Counted from the first letter of the stretch, positions 26,040 through 35,636 are shown. The stretch: 64,000 bases of DNA from JACTMZ01 sp044359955 (GCA_044359955.1 JBIKLF010000011.1:3630-67629), one strand, 5' to 3'. Notes: a model not told the origin generated them from the letters alone. Translations and numbers: made by a program.

Positions 26040-26786
26040 CTACTTCGCTTTGCCTTGCGAAGCGACGGCGGCCATGGCGGCGGCGATCGCCTCCTGGTCG
26101 CCGAGGTAATAGTGCTTCACCGGCTTGAGATCTTCGTCCAGCTCGTAAACCAGCGGCACACCGGTCGGGATGTTGAGCTTGAGGACTTCTTCCTCGCTGA
26201 GGTTGTCGAGGTATTTGACCAGAGCGCGCAGGGAGTTGCCGTGCGCGGCGATGACCACTTTTTTGCCGGCCTTGACCTGCGGCGCGATGACTTCGTGCCA
26301 GTAAGGCAGGAAGCGGTCGACCGTGTCCTTGAGACACTCGGTGAGGGGCAACTCGGAGCCGGGGACGTTTTTGTAGCGCGGGTCGTGACCAGGGTAACGT
26401 TCGTCGGATTTTTCCAACGGCGGCGGCGGCACGTCGTAGCTGCGACGCCAGACCAGAACCTGGTCCTCGCCGTATTTCGCGGCGGTCTCGGATTTGTTCA
26501 AGCCTTGCAGACCGCCGTAGTGGCGTTCGTTGAGGCGCCAGGTTTTTTCCACCGGGATCCAGAGTTCGTCGAGTTCGTCGAGCACGATCCAGAGGGTGCG
26601 AAGGGCGCGTTTCATCACCGAGCAGTAGGCGAGGTCGAACGAGTAGCCGTCCTTTTTCAGAACCTGGCCGGCCGCTTTGGCCTCTTGGCGGCCCTGTTCG
26701 GTCAGGTCGACATCCGTCCACCCGGTGAAGCGGTTTTCCTTGTTCCACGTGCTTTCGCCGTGCCTGAGCAATACGAGTTTGTGCAT
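26040..26786 (-). CDS. gpmA: 2,3-bisphosphoglycerate-dependent phosphoglycerate mutase
   Basis: 248 residues, family length. LLRHGESTWN holds the phospho-His, RLNERHYGGLQG the catalytic Glu region, and VVIAAHGNSLRALVKYL the second His. It interconverts 3- and 2-phosphoglycerate in glycolysis. It is divergent from another histidine-phosphatase gene at 26882. Confidence 0.95.
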   Translation of the reverse strand: MHKLVLLRHGESTWNKENRFTGWTDVDLTEQGRQEAKAAGQVLKKDGYSFDLAYCSVMKRALRTLWIVLDELDELWIPVEKTWRLNERHYGGLQGLNKSETAAKYGEDQVLVWRRSYDVPPPPLEKSDERYPGHDPRYKNVPGSELPLTECLKDTVDRFLPYWHEVIAPQVKAGKKVVIAAHGNSLRALVKYLDNLSEEEVLKLNIPTGVPLVYELDEDLKPVKHYYLGDQEAIAAAMAAVASQGKAK

Positions 26787-26881
26787 AAAAAGTTTCCGCT
26801 CCGCGCCCGCGCGGGTTGTAATTTGTCCGCCGCCGTCTATAGGGAATCACCCCGCGCCGCGCAAGGCCGCGCGGATTGTCC

Positions 26882-27526
26882 ATGAAAACCATTTACCTCA
26901 TCCGCCACGGCGAAACCGACCACAACCGCGCCGGCCTCGCCATGGGGCACCTCGATTCGCCGCTCAACGAACAAGGACTCCGCCAAGCCCGCCAGACCGC
27001 CGCCTGGCTGCGCCGCCACCCCATCGCCCGCATCCTCAGTAGCGACCTCGCGCGCGCCCGTGATACCGCCGCCCCATTGGCTGAAGCGCTCGGACTCTCC
27101 GTCGAACCCGACCCGCGACTGCGTGAACTGTCCTTTGGTATTTTCGAAGGACGCAGCATCCCGGATTGCGAACAGGAACACCCCGAGATCGTGGCACGCT
27201 GGCGCTCCGGCGATTTCGACTTCGCCCCGCCCGGTGGCGAGTCCCGTCGCGCCCTCATGCAACGCACCCGCGCCGTGCTTGACGAAATGCTCGCCGCGCC
27301 GGAAGAACACATCGCCCTCGTGACCCACGGCGGCACGCTCAACGCGCTGCACACCCACCTCATCGAGGACGGCCACCCGGAAGCGCCGCGGGAACGCATC
27401 CACCGCGCCTTCCGCTTCCACAACGCCTCGGTCAGCATGGCCGCCCACGCCAGCGACCACTGGCGCTTCCTCGTCGTCAACTCCACCTTCCATCTCGACG
27501 AGGAACCGCGCCAACTCCTGCACTAA
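26882..27526 (+). CDS. histidine phosphatase family protein (GpmB/CobC-like)
   Basis: 214 residues from ATG 26882 (a TTG 26876 reading adds two residues). LIRHGETDHNRAG is the phospho-His motif, RILSSDLARARDTA the second family block, LRELSFGIFEGRS the acid region and LVTHGGTLNAL the second His. Such proteins are alpha-ribazole phosphatases, phosphoglycerate-mutase-like phosphatases or related. The physiological substrate is not determinable; there are no cobalamin genes nearby. Confidence 0.85.
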   Translation: MKTIYLIRHGETDHNRAGLAMGHLDSPLNEQGLRQARQTAAWLRRHPIARILSSDLARARDTAAPLAEALGLSVEPDPRLRELSFGIFEGRSIPDCEQEHPEIVARWRSGDFDFAPPGGESRRALMQRTRAVLDEMLAAPEEHIALVTHGGTLNALHTHLIEDGHPEAPRERIHRAFRFHNASVSMAAHASDHWRFLVVNSTFHLDEEPRQLLH

Positions 27527-27547
27527 GATCTTATTTTATCATCCCTT

Positions 27548-27645
27548 GTAGCGGCGGTCTGTGACCGCCGGACCTCCATCACTCAGGTCTCAAACTCCGC
27601 CTTCATCCCTCGCCTTCGGCCCTCAACTCTCAACCCTCAACTCCT
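27548..27645. repeat. REP-like arm plus pyrimidine-rich repeat
   Basis: 27548-27573 begins TGTAGCGGCGGTCTGTGACC, one arm of the dispersed palindrome. It is followed by TTCATCCCTCGCC and CCCTCAACTCTCAACCCTCA, which resemble the low-complexity tracts of the 53-64 kb region. It lies upstream of hisD. Confidence 0.6.
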
Positions 27646-27680
27646 TGTGATTTCCCCCACGCTCCGCCATCATCCCGCTC

Positions 27681-28964
27681 ATGCGCCTCGTCCGCCCACG
27701 CGATAAAAATTACGCCCGCGTCCTCCGCTCGCTCGACCGCCGCGCCATCCCCGATCCCACCGTCGAAAAAACCGTCCGCGCCATCATCGCGGCCGTGCAA
27801 AAAGACGGTGATGCCGCGCTCCTGCGACTGACCAAAAAATTCGGCGGCCCCAAACTATCCCCCGCCCAACTCCAAGTCCCGTCACGCCATCTCTCCGCCG
27901 CGTGGCGCGATCTCGACGCACCAACCCGCCGCGCCCTGCAAGCCGCGCACCGCAACATCCGCGCCTTCGCCGCCAAAAGCCTCCGCCGCGGTTGGTCCAC
28001 CCGCAACGCGCAGGGTGCCCGCACCGGCGAGCGCTTCGATCCGTTCCGGCGCGTCGGCATCTACGTGCCCGGCGGCACCGCCCCGCTGGTCTCCACCGCC
28101 CTGATGACTTGCACTTACGCCGCCGCCGCGGGCGTGAAGGAAATCGTCGCGGTCACTCCCGCCGGACCCGACGGTCAGGTGAGCCCCGCCCTCCTCGCCG
28201 CCCTGCACCTCGCCGGCGCCACCGAAGTCTACGGCGTCGGCGGCGCACAAGCCGTCGCGGCGCTCGCCCTCGGCACCAAATCCATCGCGCCGGTCGACAA
28301 AATTTTCGGCCCCGGCAACCGCTACGTCGTCGAGGCCAAGCGCCAACTTTTCGGGCGCGTTGCCATCGACCTCCTGCCCGGACCCAGCGAAATCCTCGTC
28401 ATTGCCGACCGCACCGCCAACCCCGCGTGGGTCGCCGCCGACCTGCTGGCCCAAGCCGAACACGGACGCGACAGCGCAGCAGTGCTCCTCACCGACTCGC
28501 CAGCAGTCCTCACCGCCACCGCACGCGAGGTCGAAAAGCAGGCCCGCACCCTGCCGCGCGGGAAAATCCTGCAAGACTCGCTCAAGAATGCCTCGCTGGT
28601 CCTCGTCGCCTCGATGGACGATGCGGTGAACCTGGCCAATGCCTATGCCTCGGAACACGTCTCCTTGCAGGTGAAAAATCCCCGCACGCTGGCCCCGCGT
28701 CTCGTGACCTCCGGCGCGCTTTTCCTCGGCGGATACTCGCCCGTTGCCGTCGGCGACTTCCTCGCCGGACCGAGCCATGAGTTGCCCACCGGCGGCGCCG
28801 GCAAATCGTTCGCCGGTCTCACCGCCGACCAATTCCAACGCCGCACCAGCCTGGTCGAACTCGACCGCCGCTCCCTCGCCAAGTCCGTTCCTTTGGTCGA
28901 AGCCTTCGCCCGCGTGGAGGGACTCGACGCGCACGGACGTTCCGCCCGCATCCGCTTGGCATGA
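27681..28964 (+). CDS. hisD: histidinol dehydrogenase
   Basis: 427 residues, full length. FDPFRRVGIYVPGGTAPL, GVGGAQAVAALALGT, FGPGNRYVVEAK, LPGPSEILVIAD, LAQAEHGRDS and the C-terminal SHELPTGGAG block are the HisD signatures, including the Zn ligands. It performs the last two oxidations of histidine synthesis. It overlaps folP by ATGA (28961-28964). Confidence 0.95.
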   Translation: MRLVRPRDKNYARVLRSLDRRAIPDPTVEKTVRAIIAAVQKDGDAALLRLTKKFGGPKLSPAQLQVPSRHLSAAWRDLDAPTRRALQAAHRNIRAFAAKSLRRGWSTRNAQGARTGERFDPFRRVGIYVPGGTAPLVSTALMTCTYAAAAGVKEIVAVTPAGPDGQVSPALLAALHLAGATEVYGVGGAQAVAALALGTKSIAPVDKIFGPGNRYVVEAKRQLFGRVAIDLLPGPSEILVIADRTANPAWVAADLLAQAEHGRDSAAVLLTDSPAVLTATAREVEKQARTLPRGKILQDSLKNASLVLVASMDDAVNLANAYASEHVSLQVKNPRTLAPRLVTSGALFLGGYSPVAVGDFLAGPSHELPTGGAGKSFAGLTADQFQRRTSLVELDRRSLAKSVPLVEAFARVEGLDAHGRSARIRLA

Positions 28965-29833
28965 TCTGGCAAACCAGCCGCCGCACGTTCGACCTCGCGG
29001 ACCGCGGTGTGATCATGGGTATCGTCAATGTGACGCCGGATTCGTTTTCGGACGGCGGCCATTTCGCCCGGACCGACGAGGCCGTCGATCACGCCTTGCG
29101 TCTGGCCGAGGAGGGTGCGGACATTCTCGACATCGGCGGCGAGTCGACCCGTCCGGGCGCTGCACCCGTGAGCGCGGACGAAGAACTGCGACGAGTCATT
29201 CCAGTGATCGAAAAACTGGCCGGCCAAACCGCCGCCGCCCTGAGCATCGACACCTCGAAAGCCGCGGTGGCGCGTGCTGCGGCCGCGGCCGGGGCGGAGA
29301 TCATCAACGATGTCACCGCCCTGCAGGGCGATGAAGACATGCCGCGGGTCGCCGCGGAGAGCGGTTGCGCCGTCGTGCTCATGCATATGCGCGGCACCCC
29401 GCGCACCATGCAGCAGAATCCGCACTACGACGATGTGGTGGCCGAGGTGGCCCAACATCTTTCGCAGTGCGTCGCGGCCGCCCGCGCCGCGGGCCTCGGG
29501 CCGGATCGCATCGCCATCGATCCGGGCATCGGCTTCGGCAAGACGGTGGAGCACAACCGGCAACTCATCGCCGGGCTCGGACGCCTCGCCGCACTGGGTC
29601 ATCCGGTGCTGCTCGGCGCTTCGCGCAAGTCATTCCTCGCCACGCTGGCGCACGGCGCGGACATGGAAGATCGCGACCTGCCCACCGCCGTTCTCACCGC
29701 GCTCGGCTACGGATCCGGCGCACGCCTCTTCCGCGTCCACGCCGTCCACCCCAACCTCCAAGCCCTCCGCCTCGCCGAGGCTTTATACCAAGGGCCCATC
29801 GCCTTGGGACTTTGTCCTTCGGCCCCGGGATAG
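28961..29833 (+). CDS. folP: dihydropteroate synthase
   Basis: 290 residues. GIVNVTPDSFSDGG, LDIGGESTRPGA, IDTSKAAVARAAAAAG, LMHMRGTPRTMQ, IDPGIGFGKTVEHN and LLGASRKSF are all family motifs. It condenses dihydropterin pyrophosphate and p-aminobenzoate in folate synthesis. The ATG overlaps the hisD stop by 4 bp, so the genes are likely co-transcribed and coupled. The last ~20 residues run toward a dispersed repeat. Confidence 0.94.
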   Translation: MIWQTSRRTFDLADRGVIMGIVNVTPDSFSDGGHFARTDEAVDHALRLAEEGADILDIGGESTRPGAAPVSADEELRRVIPVIEKLAGQTAAALSIDTSKAAVARAAAAAGAEIINDVTALQGDEDMPRVAAESGCAVVLMHMRGTPRTMQQNPHYDDVVAEVAQHLSQCVAAARAAGLGPDRIAIDPGIGFGKTVEHNRQLIAGLGRLAALGHPVLLGASRKSFLATLAHGADMEDRDLPTAVLTALGYGSGARLFRVHAVHPNLQALRLAEALYQGPIALGLCPSAPG

Positions 29834-30179
29834 GGTCGGACCACCGGGCGGCCGACCGCGAACCTTCTCTGGGATTCGACACGGCCGGTCCAACCGGAAC
29901 GCAGTGAAGATGGCCCCTAGTCCCTGAACCCGCGCATTGGCGGGTGTGTGCTGGGAGTAATTGGGGCTACCATCACTGCCAGGGGCAAAGGCACCGACGC
30001 TCATAGAGCGCCGCTACATCTCGACGAAAACTTGTAGCGGCGGTCTATGACCGTCGATGCCTGAAAACACTTCGAGTTACTCGGGAGCCGAAAAGCAAAA
30101 GGACGTTGGTATGAGCCGCCAGGTAGGGCGCGGCGTCCCCGACGCGCCGGGAACCCGGCCGGTCCGGAGTCCCCGCTCT
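29834..30179. repeat. repeat-only intergenic block after folP
   Basis: 346 bp with no convincing gene. 29890-29965 is a relative, in inverted orientation, of 47208-47281 (shared core CCCGCCAATGCGCGGGTTCA), and 29891-29920 resembles 53563-53597 (AACCGGAACGCAGTGAAGAT). 29995-30060 contains both arm types of the REP-like palindrome: GCTCATAGAGCGCCGCTACA and TTGTAGCGGCGGTCTATGAC. Confidence 0.65.
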
Positions 30180-30926
30180 CTACCCCGCGACCCAATCACG
30201 GTAACGGATCACCTTCCGGTCTGCCGCGGCCTCCCTCGCCAAACGCAAGGCCTGGGCGCGGATTTTGTCGTGGCGCCAATCCGGCGGATGCAATCCGAGC
30301 CGGGCCAGCGGATTCTTCCGCAAGCGCGAGGCCAGCCACGCGTTCCACCCCAAGCTGACCACCCGCCGCCAAGCACTGCGCACGCTGTAGACCAGCGATT
30401 GCGAAGCCGTGTAGTCACCGGAACGCAAATCAAGCACGCCGCCCAACCTCGTCGTGTAGGCAAACCCGAGATTCCGCGCCGCCCGCTCCGCCTCGTCGCC
30501 GAGCAACCATGCCGGGGCGATGAAGCCGACCACCTCCAACCCCGCCCCCGTCAATTTCTCGCGGCCCTCCTCCATCCGGTCCCGCGCCGCCTCATAATCC
30601 AAATCATAAAACTCGCCCTCACCCGCCGTGTAATGCTCGGTGACGATTTTCTGAACCAATCCCCCGCCGGCCGCCTCCTCCCGCCGGTGGTAGAACCCGT
30701 GCAGCACCATCTCGTGCCCCGCCGCCTCTTTCTCCCGGAGCCAGGCGAGAAAATCGGGATCCTGATCGATATCCGCCCGGTGGTGATGGTCGGGCACAAC
30801 AAGCAAGGAAGTCACCCCGACCCCCGCCTCCGCCAGATCGCGAAGCATCACCTCGACCGTGTCCCGGGTCAGCGGGCTGACATCATGGACCGAGACCGCC
30901 AACGACCGTGGCCGCACCGCATTCAT
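30180..30926 (-). CDS. DUF2334-type polysaccharide deacetylase-like protein
   Basis: 248 residues from ATG 30926, with a good GGGGGAAG ribosome site 5-6 bp before it. LAVSVHDVSP, LLVVPDHHHRAD, EMVLHGFYHR and VGFIAPAWLLG are the metal-site motifs of the DUF2334/NodB-like deacetylase superfamily. No signal peptide is visible. Substrate unknown. It is divergent from ftsH with only 18 bp between the start codons, so the promoters must overlap coding DNA. Confidence 0.8.
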   Translation of the reverse strand: MNAVRPRSLAVSVHDVSPLTRDTVEVMLRDLAEAGVGVTSLLVVPDHHHRADIDQDPDFLAWLREKEAAGHEMVLHGFYHRREEAAGGGLVQKIVTEHYTAGEGEFYDLDYEAARDRMEEGREKLTGAGLEVVGFIAPAWLLGDEAERAARNLGFAYTTRLGGVLDLRSGDYTASQSLVYSVRSAWRRVVSLGWNAWLASRLRKNPLARLGLHPPDWRHDKIRAQALRLAREAAADRKVIRYRDWVAG

Positions 30927-30944
30927 TTGATCTTCCCCCAACCC

Positions 30945-33029
30945 ATGCTAAAGGTTCATTCTTCCACACCCGTGTCGTCAAACAATACCAACAAACCCGA
31001 AGATCAACGCCCCCGCGGCGGTGATCCTGACCCCCAGTTCAACTGGAGAGGACTCCTTCTCTTCGCTGTCGCTTTCGCCCTCATCGGCGGCGCCTTCATT
31101 TTCCGCGGCGGGAACCTCGCCCAGATCGACGAACTCACTTACCCGAAATTCTCCACCCTCCTGGCGGAAGGCAAAATCGTCTCCACGGTGGAAAAACCGG
31201 TCGAGCTCGTGGTCGAAGAAGGCCGCAATACCCAGACCATTTCCGGTTACTACCGCAAGATGGTCACCATCCCGCCGGCGACCGAACCCGAGGAACGCCT
31301 CGTCGAATTCCGCACCCCCATTTTCATGCCCTTCAACGGCGAAGCCTTGGAAAAACAATTGGCCGAAGCCGGCATCACACCATCCGTCCGCTCGGAATCC
31401 AACCTCCTCGCCACCACACTCATCGGGTTCCTTCCGATTCTCCTCTTTCTGGTCATCCTCTATTTCATCTTCCGCTCACAACTCAAGATGGCCGGCCGCG
31501 GCGCTTTCAACTTCGGCAAAAGCAAAGCCCGCATGATGGCGCGGGACAAAAACAAGATCACCTTCAAGGATGTCGCCGGGATTGAAGAGGCGAGGGAAGA
31601 AGTCTCCGAACTGGTTGACTTCCTCCGCGATCCGAAAAAATTCCAGAAGCTCGGCGGCCGCATCCCCAAAGGCGTTCTCATGGTCGGACCTCCCGGCACC
31701 GGCAAGACCCTCCTCGCCCGCGCCATCGCCGGTGAGGCCGATGTTCCCTTTTTCTCCATCAGCGGCTCCGACTTTGTCGAAATGTTCGTCGGGGTCGGCG
31801 CCTCACGCGTCCGTGACATGTTCGAACAAGGCCGCAAAAGCGCCCCCTGCCTCATCTTTATCGATGAAATCGATGCGGTGGGACGTCACCGCGGCCACGG
31901 CATGGGTGGCGGACACGACGAACGCGAGCAGACGCTCAACGCGCTCCTTGTCGAGATGGACGGCTTCGACGCGCAGGATGGCGTCATCATCATCGCCGCG
32001 ACCAACCGCCCCGACGTTCTCGACCCCGCCCTCCTCCGCCCCGGCCGTTTCGACCGCCAGGTTACGGTCAACCTCCCCGACGTGCGCGGCCGCGAAGAAA
32101 TCCTCCGCGTCCACATCAAAAAAGTGAAAGTGGCCGACAGCGTCGACCTCGCGGTCATCGCCCGCGGCACCCCCGGTTATTCCGGCGCCGAGTTGGCCAA
32201 CGTGATCAACGAGGCCGCCCTCCTCGCCGCCCGCAAAGGACTCAAAGCCATCACCACCCGCGAACTCGAAGAAGCGCGCGACAAGGTCCGCTGGGGCAAG
32301 GAACGCCGCAGCCTGGCCATCAGCGAAAAGGAAAAAGAAGTCACCGCCTACCACGAAGCCGGCCACGCCCTCCTGCTCGAACTCCTCGAGCACACCGCCC
32401 CGCTCCACAAGGTGACCATCATCCCGCGCGGCCCCTCCCTCGGTTCCACCATGTGGTTGCCCGAAGAGGACAAATACAACACCCGCCGCAAAGAACTCCT
32501 TGATCACCTCGTCGTCATCATGGGCGGCCGGGTGGCCGAAGACATCGCCTTCGGCGACGTGACCAGCGGCGCCCGCGGCGACATCAAGCAAGCTACCGGC
32601 ATCGCCCGCAAAATGGTCTGCCAGTGGGGCATGAGCGAGAAGCTCGGGATGATCGAATACGGCGAGGGTGACGAGCCCGTCTTCCTTGCCCGCGACTTCA
32701 ACCGCACGCGCGACTACAGCGAATCCACCGCGCAGGCCATCGACGCCGAGGTGAAACTGCTCATCGACGAAGCCTACGGCCGCGCGACCGCGCTCCTCAC
32801 CGAGAAGCGCCCGCAACTCGAAATCATCGCCAAAGCCCTCCTCGAATGGGAAACCCTCGAGGGACCGCAAATCCGCGACCTCATCGCGCACGGCGAAATG
32901 AAAAATCCGCCGCACCGCGATCCGCCCCCGCCGCCCATTCCGACCGAAGTCGTCCCCGTGACCAAGCCCGAGGAAAGAAAAAGCAGCGAGGGATCGCTCC
33001 CCGGTGACCTCTCGCCCGTTCCGGCCTGA
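30945..33029 (+). CDS. ftsH: ATP-dependent zinc metalloprotease FtsH
   Basis: 694 residues from ATG 30945. Two membrane segments (~36-52 and ~150-170) bracket a periplasmic domain. The AAA+ module has Walker A GPPGTGKT, Walker B CLIFIDEIDAVG and the second region ATNRPDVLDPALLRPGRFDR; the protease has the zinc HEAGH and TSGARGDIKQAT. It degrades misfolded membrane proteins and regulators from the inner membrane. The C-terminal tail is Pro-rich. No obvious Shine-Dalgarno lies before ATG 30945; GTG 30972 is an alternative start. Confidence 0.95.
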   Translation: MLKVHSSTPVSSNNTNKPEDQRPRGGDPDPQFNWRGLLLFAVAFALIGGAFIFRGGNLAQIDELTYPKFSTLLAEGKIVSTVEKPVELVVEEGRNTQTISGYYRKMVTIPPATEPEERLVEFRTPIFMPFNGEALEKQLAEAGITPSVRSESNLLATTLIGFLPILLFLVILYFIFRSQLKMAGRGAFNFGKSKARMMARDKNKITFKDVAGIEEAREEVSELVDFLRDPKKFQKLGGRIPKGVLMVGPPGTGKTLLARAIAGEADVPFFSISGSDFVEMFVGVGASRVRDMFEQGRKSAPCLIFIDEIDAVGRHRGHGMGGGHDEREQTLNALLVEMDGFDAQDGVIIIAATNRPDVLDPALLRPGRFDRQVTVNLPDVRGREEILRVHIKKVKVADSVDLAVIARGTPGYSGAELANVINEAALLAARKGLKAITTRELEEARDKVRWGKERRSLAISEKEKEVTAYHEAGHALLLELLEHTAPLHKVTIIPRGPSLGSTMWLPEEDKYNTRRKELLDHLVVIMGGRVAEDIAFGDVTSGARGDIKQATGIARKMVCQWGMSEKLGMIEYGEGDEPVFLARDFNRTRDYSESTAQAIDAEVKLLIDEAYGRATALLTEKRPQLEIIAKALLEWETLEGPQIRDLIAHGEMKNPPHRDPPPPPIPTEVVPVTKPEERKSSEGSLPGDLSPVPA

Positions 33030-33055
33030 GCCCCGGAACGCCGACCGCACCAACC

Positions 33056-33160
33056 TTGGAGGGCGCCCGATCCAAAGCGGCGTCATGCCGCCGCACTCCA
33101 AAACGCCTTCACCCCGCGCCATGCCCTTTTGGAGTGCGGTGGCAGAGCCACCGCTTTTCC
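33056..33160. repeat. large inverted repeat
   Basis: AAAGCGGCGTCATGCCGCCG...CACTCCAAAACG at the left pairs with TTTTGGAGTGCGGTGGCAGA...CCACCGCTTTT at the right, each arm itself palindromic. It lies between convergent genes and probably terminates both transcripts. The arm composition resembles the REP-like units but with different ends. Confidence 0.65.
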
Positions 33161-33203
33161 GCCCGAGCGCCGATCCCCGGTGACAGCTGTGCGTTTCGCG
33201 GTT

Positions 33204-34193
33204 CTATAACCCCACGAACATCTCCGCGAATTCCAACTGGTCCGGACTGACCAAAGACCAAGCTTCCACCCCCCGCCGGCGCAAATCCCGCGCGAATTCG
33301 GACGCGTAGCCGTGCAGCGTCAGCACCCGCTGCGGTTGCACCAGTTCGACATACTTCAGCAGATCGTCATAGCCCGCGTGATCGCTCAGCGCAAACACCG
33401 CATCCACTTGGTATCGGTGCACCGCCCCCGGAGTCAGACCCCACCCGGTCACCATGGCCACGCGGCGCTTCTTGATCCGCTGCACCATGCGTGAGTTGCG
33501 CACGCTGGGCGGACAAATCAGCACATGGCCCGCCATGTTCGGAGCCTCGTATTCCGCGAACTCCGGCATGCCCGGCACGCCTTCACGGTAAATCTTGGTC
33601 AGCTTGGAGACCGCCCCGTGCAGCATCGGCTTCAACCCCGCTGCGGCCACCGCGCAGAGAATCTCCTGCGCTTTGCCCAGCGAATACCCCAGCAAGACCG
33701 GCACCGCGCCCTCCTCCAGCGCCTCGCGGCAGAACTGCACCATGTCGCCCAGCACCTGCTCCGCCGGCGGAAAGACAAACTCCGGTTTGCCGAACGTCGT
33801 TTCCATAATCAGCGTCTCGGCCGGCCGCCACTCGATCCGCTCGCTCGACAATCCCGCGCGCAATTTGAAGTCCCCCGTGAAAAGCAACGATCCTTCGCCC
33901 GTCTCGAGATACAATTGGGCCGACCCGTGGACATGACCCGCCGGCAGCAGCGTGAACTGCGCCCCGTGCAACTCGCGTGTCTCGCCGAATTCAAGCACAT
34001 GCTCCTGCGGCGAGACACCGATCCGCGACCGCATCAGCCGCGCCGTCCCCGCCGAGAGCACCGTCTCCCGATGTTTTCCGATATGATCGCTGTGCGCATG
34101 CGAAACAAATGCGAATTCCCGCGCCCCACGCGGATCCAACCAAAGATCGATCGAAGGCACGTGCACCCCGCCGCGATAGTTCACCCCGATCAC
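33204..34193 (-). CDS. MBL-fold nuclease-like protein (exonuclease / CPSF-type)
   Basis: 329 residues. FVSHAHSDHIG is the metallo-beta-lactamase HxHxDH motif, LPAGHVHGSAQ supplies another His, LFTGDFKLR the Asp, and VFALSDHAGYDDLL plus LTLHGYASEFA correspond to the beta-CASP-side motifs of mRNA-processing/DNA-repair nucleases. It resembles the ligase-associated exonuclease branch, but no DNA ligase or helicase gene is adjacent. Nucleic-acid hydrolysis is the likely role. Confidence 0.82.
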   Translation of the reverse strand: MIGVNYRGGVHVPSIDLWLDPRGAREFAFVSHAHSDHIGKHRETVLSAGTARLMRSRIGVSPQEHVLEFGETRELHGAQFTLLPAGHVHGSAQLYLETGEGSLLFTGDFKLRAGLSSERIEWRPAETLIMETTFGKPEFVFPPAEQVLGDMVQFCREALEEGAVPVLLGYSLGKAQEILCAVAAAGLKPMLHGAVSKLTKIYREGVPGMPEFAEYEAPNMAGHVLICPPSVRNSRMVQRIKKRRVAMVTGWGLTPGAVHRYQVDAVFALSDHAGYDDLLKYVELVQPQRVLTLHGYASEFARDLRRRGVEAWSLVSPDQLEFAEMFVGL

Positions 34194-34562
34194 CGCATTT
34201 CCTCCCTCGAGGGCGAGCGTCCCCGCGAGCCGGCCTCTGCGCCTTTTCCCTTACACCAAACCCGAGCGAAATCAGGACGATCGACCAGCCTCCGGAAGGT
34301 AGGGACACGCGGCCCGCGTGTCCGCTGCCAAGAGAGCGGACGAGCGGGCCGCTCGTCCCTACCTCCAGTCGCTAAGCTCACGACATTTTCGTAGCCGGTG
34401 GGAGCGTCATCACCATCCCGCGCTCCCGCCAACCCCTCGGTGCCCTTTGCGTCCTCTGCGGTTTCCTCGTCCGCCCCTTCGAACGAACGACGATAAACCT
34501 GCTGGAAACCCCTACGCACGCGGGTATTATAACTCGTCCACGCCCCAAACGCGCCGCCTTTC
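34194..34562. repeat. intergenic block with GGGACACGCGG palindromes
   Basis: 369 bp between divergent genes. 34300-34365 contains GGGACACGCGGCCCGCGTGTC and GCGGACGAGCGGGCCGCTCG, an inverted relative of the unit at 16124. The remainder holds no gene I can support. Confidence 0.55.
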
Positions 34563-35444
34563 ATGTCCGTTCCGCAAAGCACCATCGCCATAGTTTACGA
34601 CTACGACCAGACCCTGAGCCCGAATTATATGCAGGAGGAAGCGATTTTTCCGCACTTCGGGATCGACGGACGGCAGTTCTGGCAGCGCTGCGGCGATCTC
34701 GTGCAGAAGCACGGCTACGAGCACGAATTGGCCTACATGAAGGCACTCCTCGATTACCTCGAGCCAGACCGTCCGACCAACGCCCAACTCCGCGAACTCG
34801 GAGCCAAACTCAGCTTTTTCCCGGGCATCCCGCAAATGTTCGAGGAATTCAAATCCGGACTCCTCACCTCCGAGCATCAGGCCCATGGCATCGGCGTCGA
34901 GCACTACATCGTCAGCTCCGGGCTGAAAGAACTCATCGTGGGCAGCCGCATCGAACCTTATGTGCGGAAAATTTTCGGTTGCGAATACGCGGAGGATGAC
35001 GAAGGACACATCACCTTCCCCAAGCGCGTCATCAGCCACACGCAAAAGACACAATTTCTCTTCCGTATCAACAAGGGCATGCTCGACCTCTCGCAGGACG
35101 TCAACGATCACATGCCGCCCGAACTACGTCCGGTCCCGTTCCAGAACATGATCTATGTCGGCGACGGACCGACCGATGTCCCCTGCTTCACCGTGATGAA
35201 GCAAACCGGCGGCCGCGCCATCGCGGTTTACAATCCGGAGGACAAGTCGCGCGTCAGCTTCAAAAAAAGCTACCAACTCACGGCCCACGCCGACCGCGTC
35301 AAACACATCGCCCCCGCCGACTACCGCGCGGGCAGCCACCTGCGCCTTCTGCTCGAGGAAATGATCATGGAAATCGCCGACAGCATCGTGGAAGGCCGCC
35401 GCGAAGACCTCGAAGCCGCCACCGTCCGCGCGCCCAAGCATTAA
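34563..35444 (+). CDS. HAD-family phosphatase
   Basis: 293 residues. YDYDQTLSPN is motif I (DxDQT), VSSGLKELI motif II, a Lys in FKKSY or KTQFL likely motif III, and YVGDGPTDVPCF motif IV. Resembles the phosphoserine-phosphatase-like HAD branch with a helical cap, but the substrate is unknown. A palindromic repeat begins 2 bp after the stop. Confidence 0.85.
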   Translation: MSVPQSTIAIVYDYDQTLSPNYMQEEAIFPHFGIDGRQFWQRCGDLVQKHGYEHELAYMKALLDYLEPDRPTNAQLRELGAKLSFFPGIPQMFEEFKSGLLTSEHQAHGIGVEHYIVSSGLKELIVGSRIEPYVRKIFGCEYAEDDEGHITFPKRVISHTQKTQFLFRINKGMLDLSQDVNDHMPPELRPVPFQNMIYVGDGPTDVPCFTVMKQTGGRAIAVYNPEDKSRVSFKKSYQLTAHADRVKHIAPADYRAGSHLRLLLEEMIMEIADSIVEGRREDLEAATVRAPKH

Positions 35445-35445
35445 A

Positions 35446-35620
35446 GTAGAAGCGGCATCCTGCCGCTTATCGTGTGGTCAAGCGGCAAGATGCCGCTTCT
35501 ACTTAAAGTGCAGCGGCGGCGTTTGTCGCCGCGCCGCTTTGCCGAGGGGCTATCTCGCCAAGCCTCGGTTGTGGCGCGCAGGGTTTGTGATTCGCGGCAC
35601 AGAGTGCCGCGGCTACAATA
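35446..35620. repeat. palindromic repeats, AGTAGAAGCGGCATC type
   Basis: AGTAGAAGCGGCATCCTGCC (35447 on) and GGCAAGATGCCGCTTCTACT (ending about 35502) form a long hairpin with a short loop. A second piece at 35515-35615 has CGGCGGCGTTTGTCGCCGC and CGGCACAGAGTGCCGCGGCT. It occupies the gap between the HAD and MFS genes. Confidence 0.7.
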
Positions 35621-35636
35621 GATTTTTCTTCGACCC

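Noticed and set aside
31803..33122. Minus-strand frame of 439 codons over ftsH
   Set aside because: Antisense shadow; the sense frame has all FtsH motifs.
33056..33160. Small regulatory RNA
   Set aside because: Strong hairpins could be a terminator between convergent genes; no promoter-like signal supports an independent RNA.
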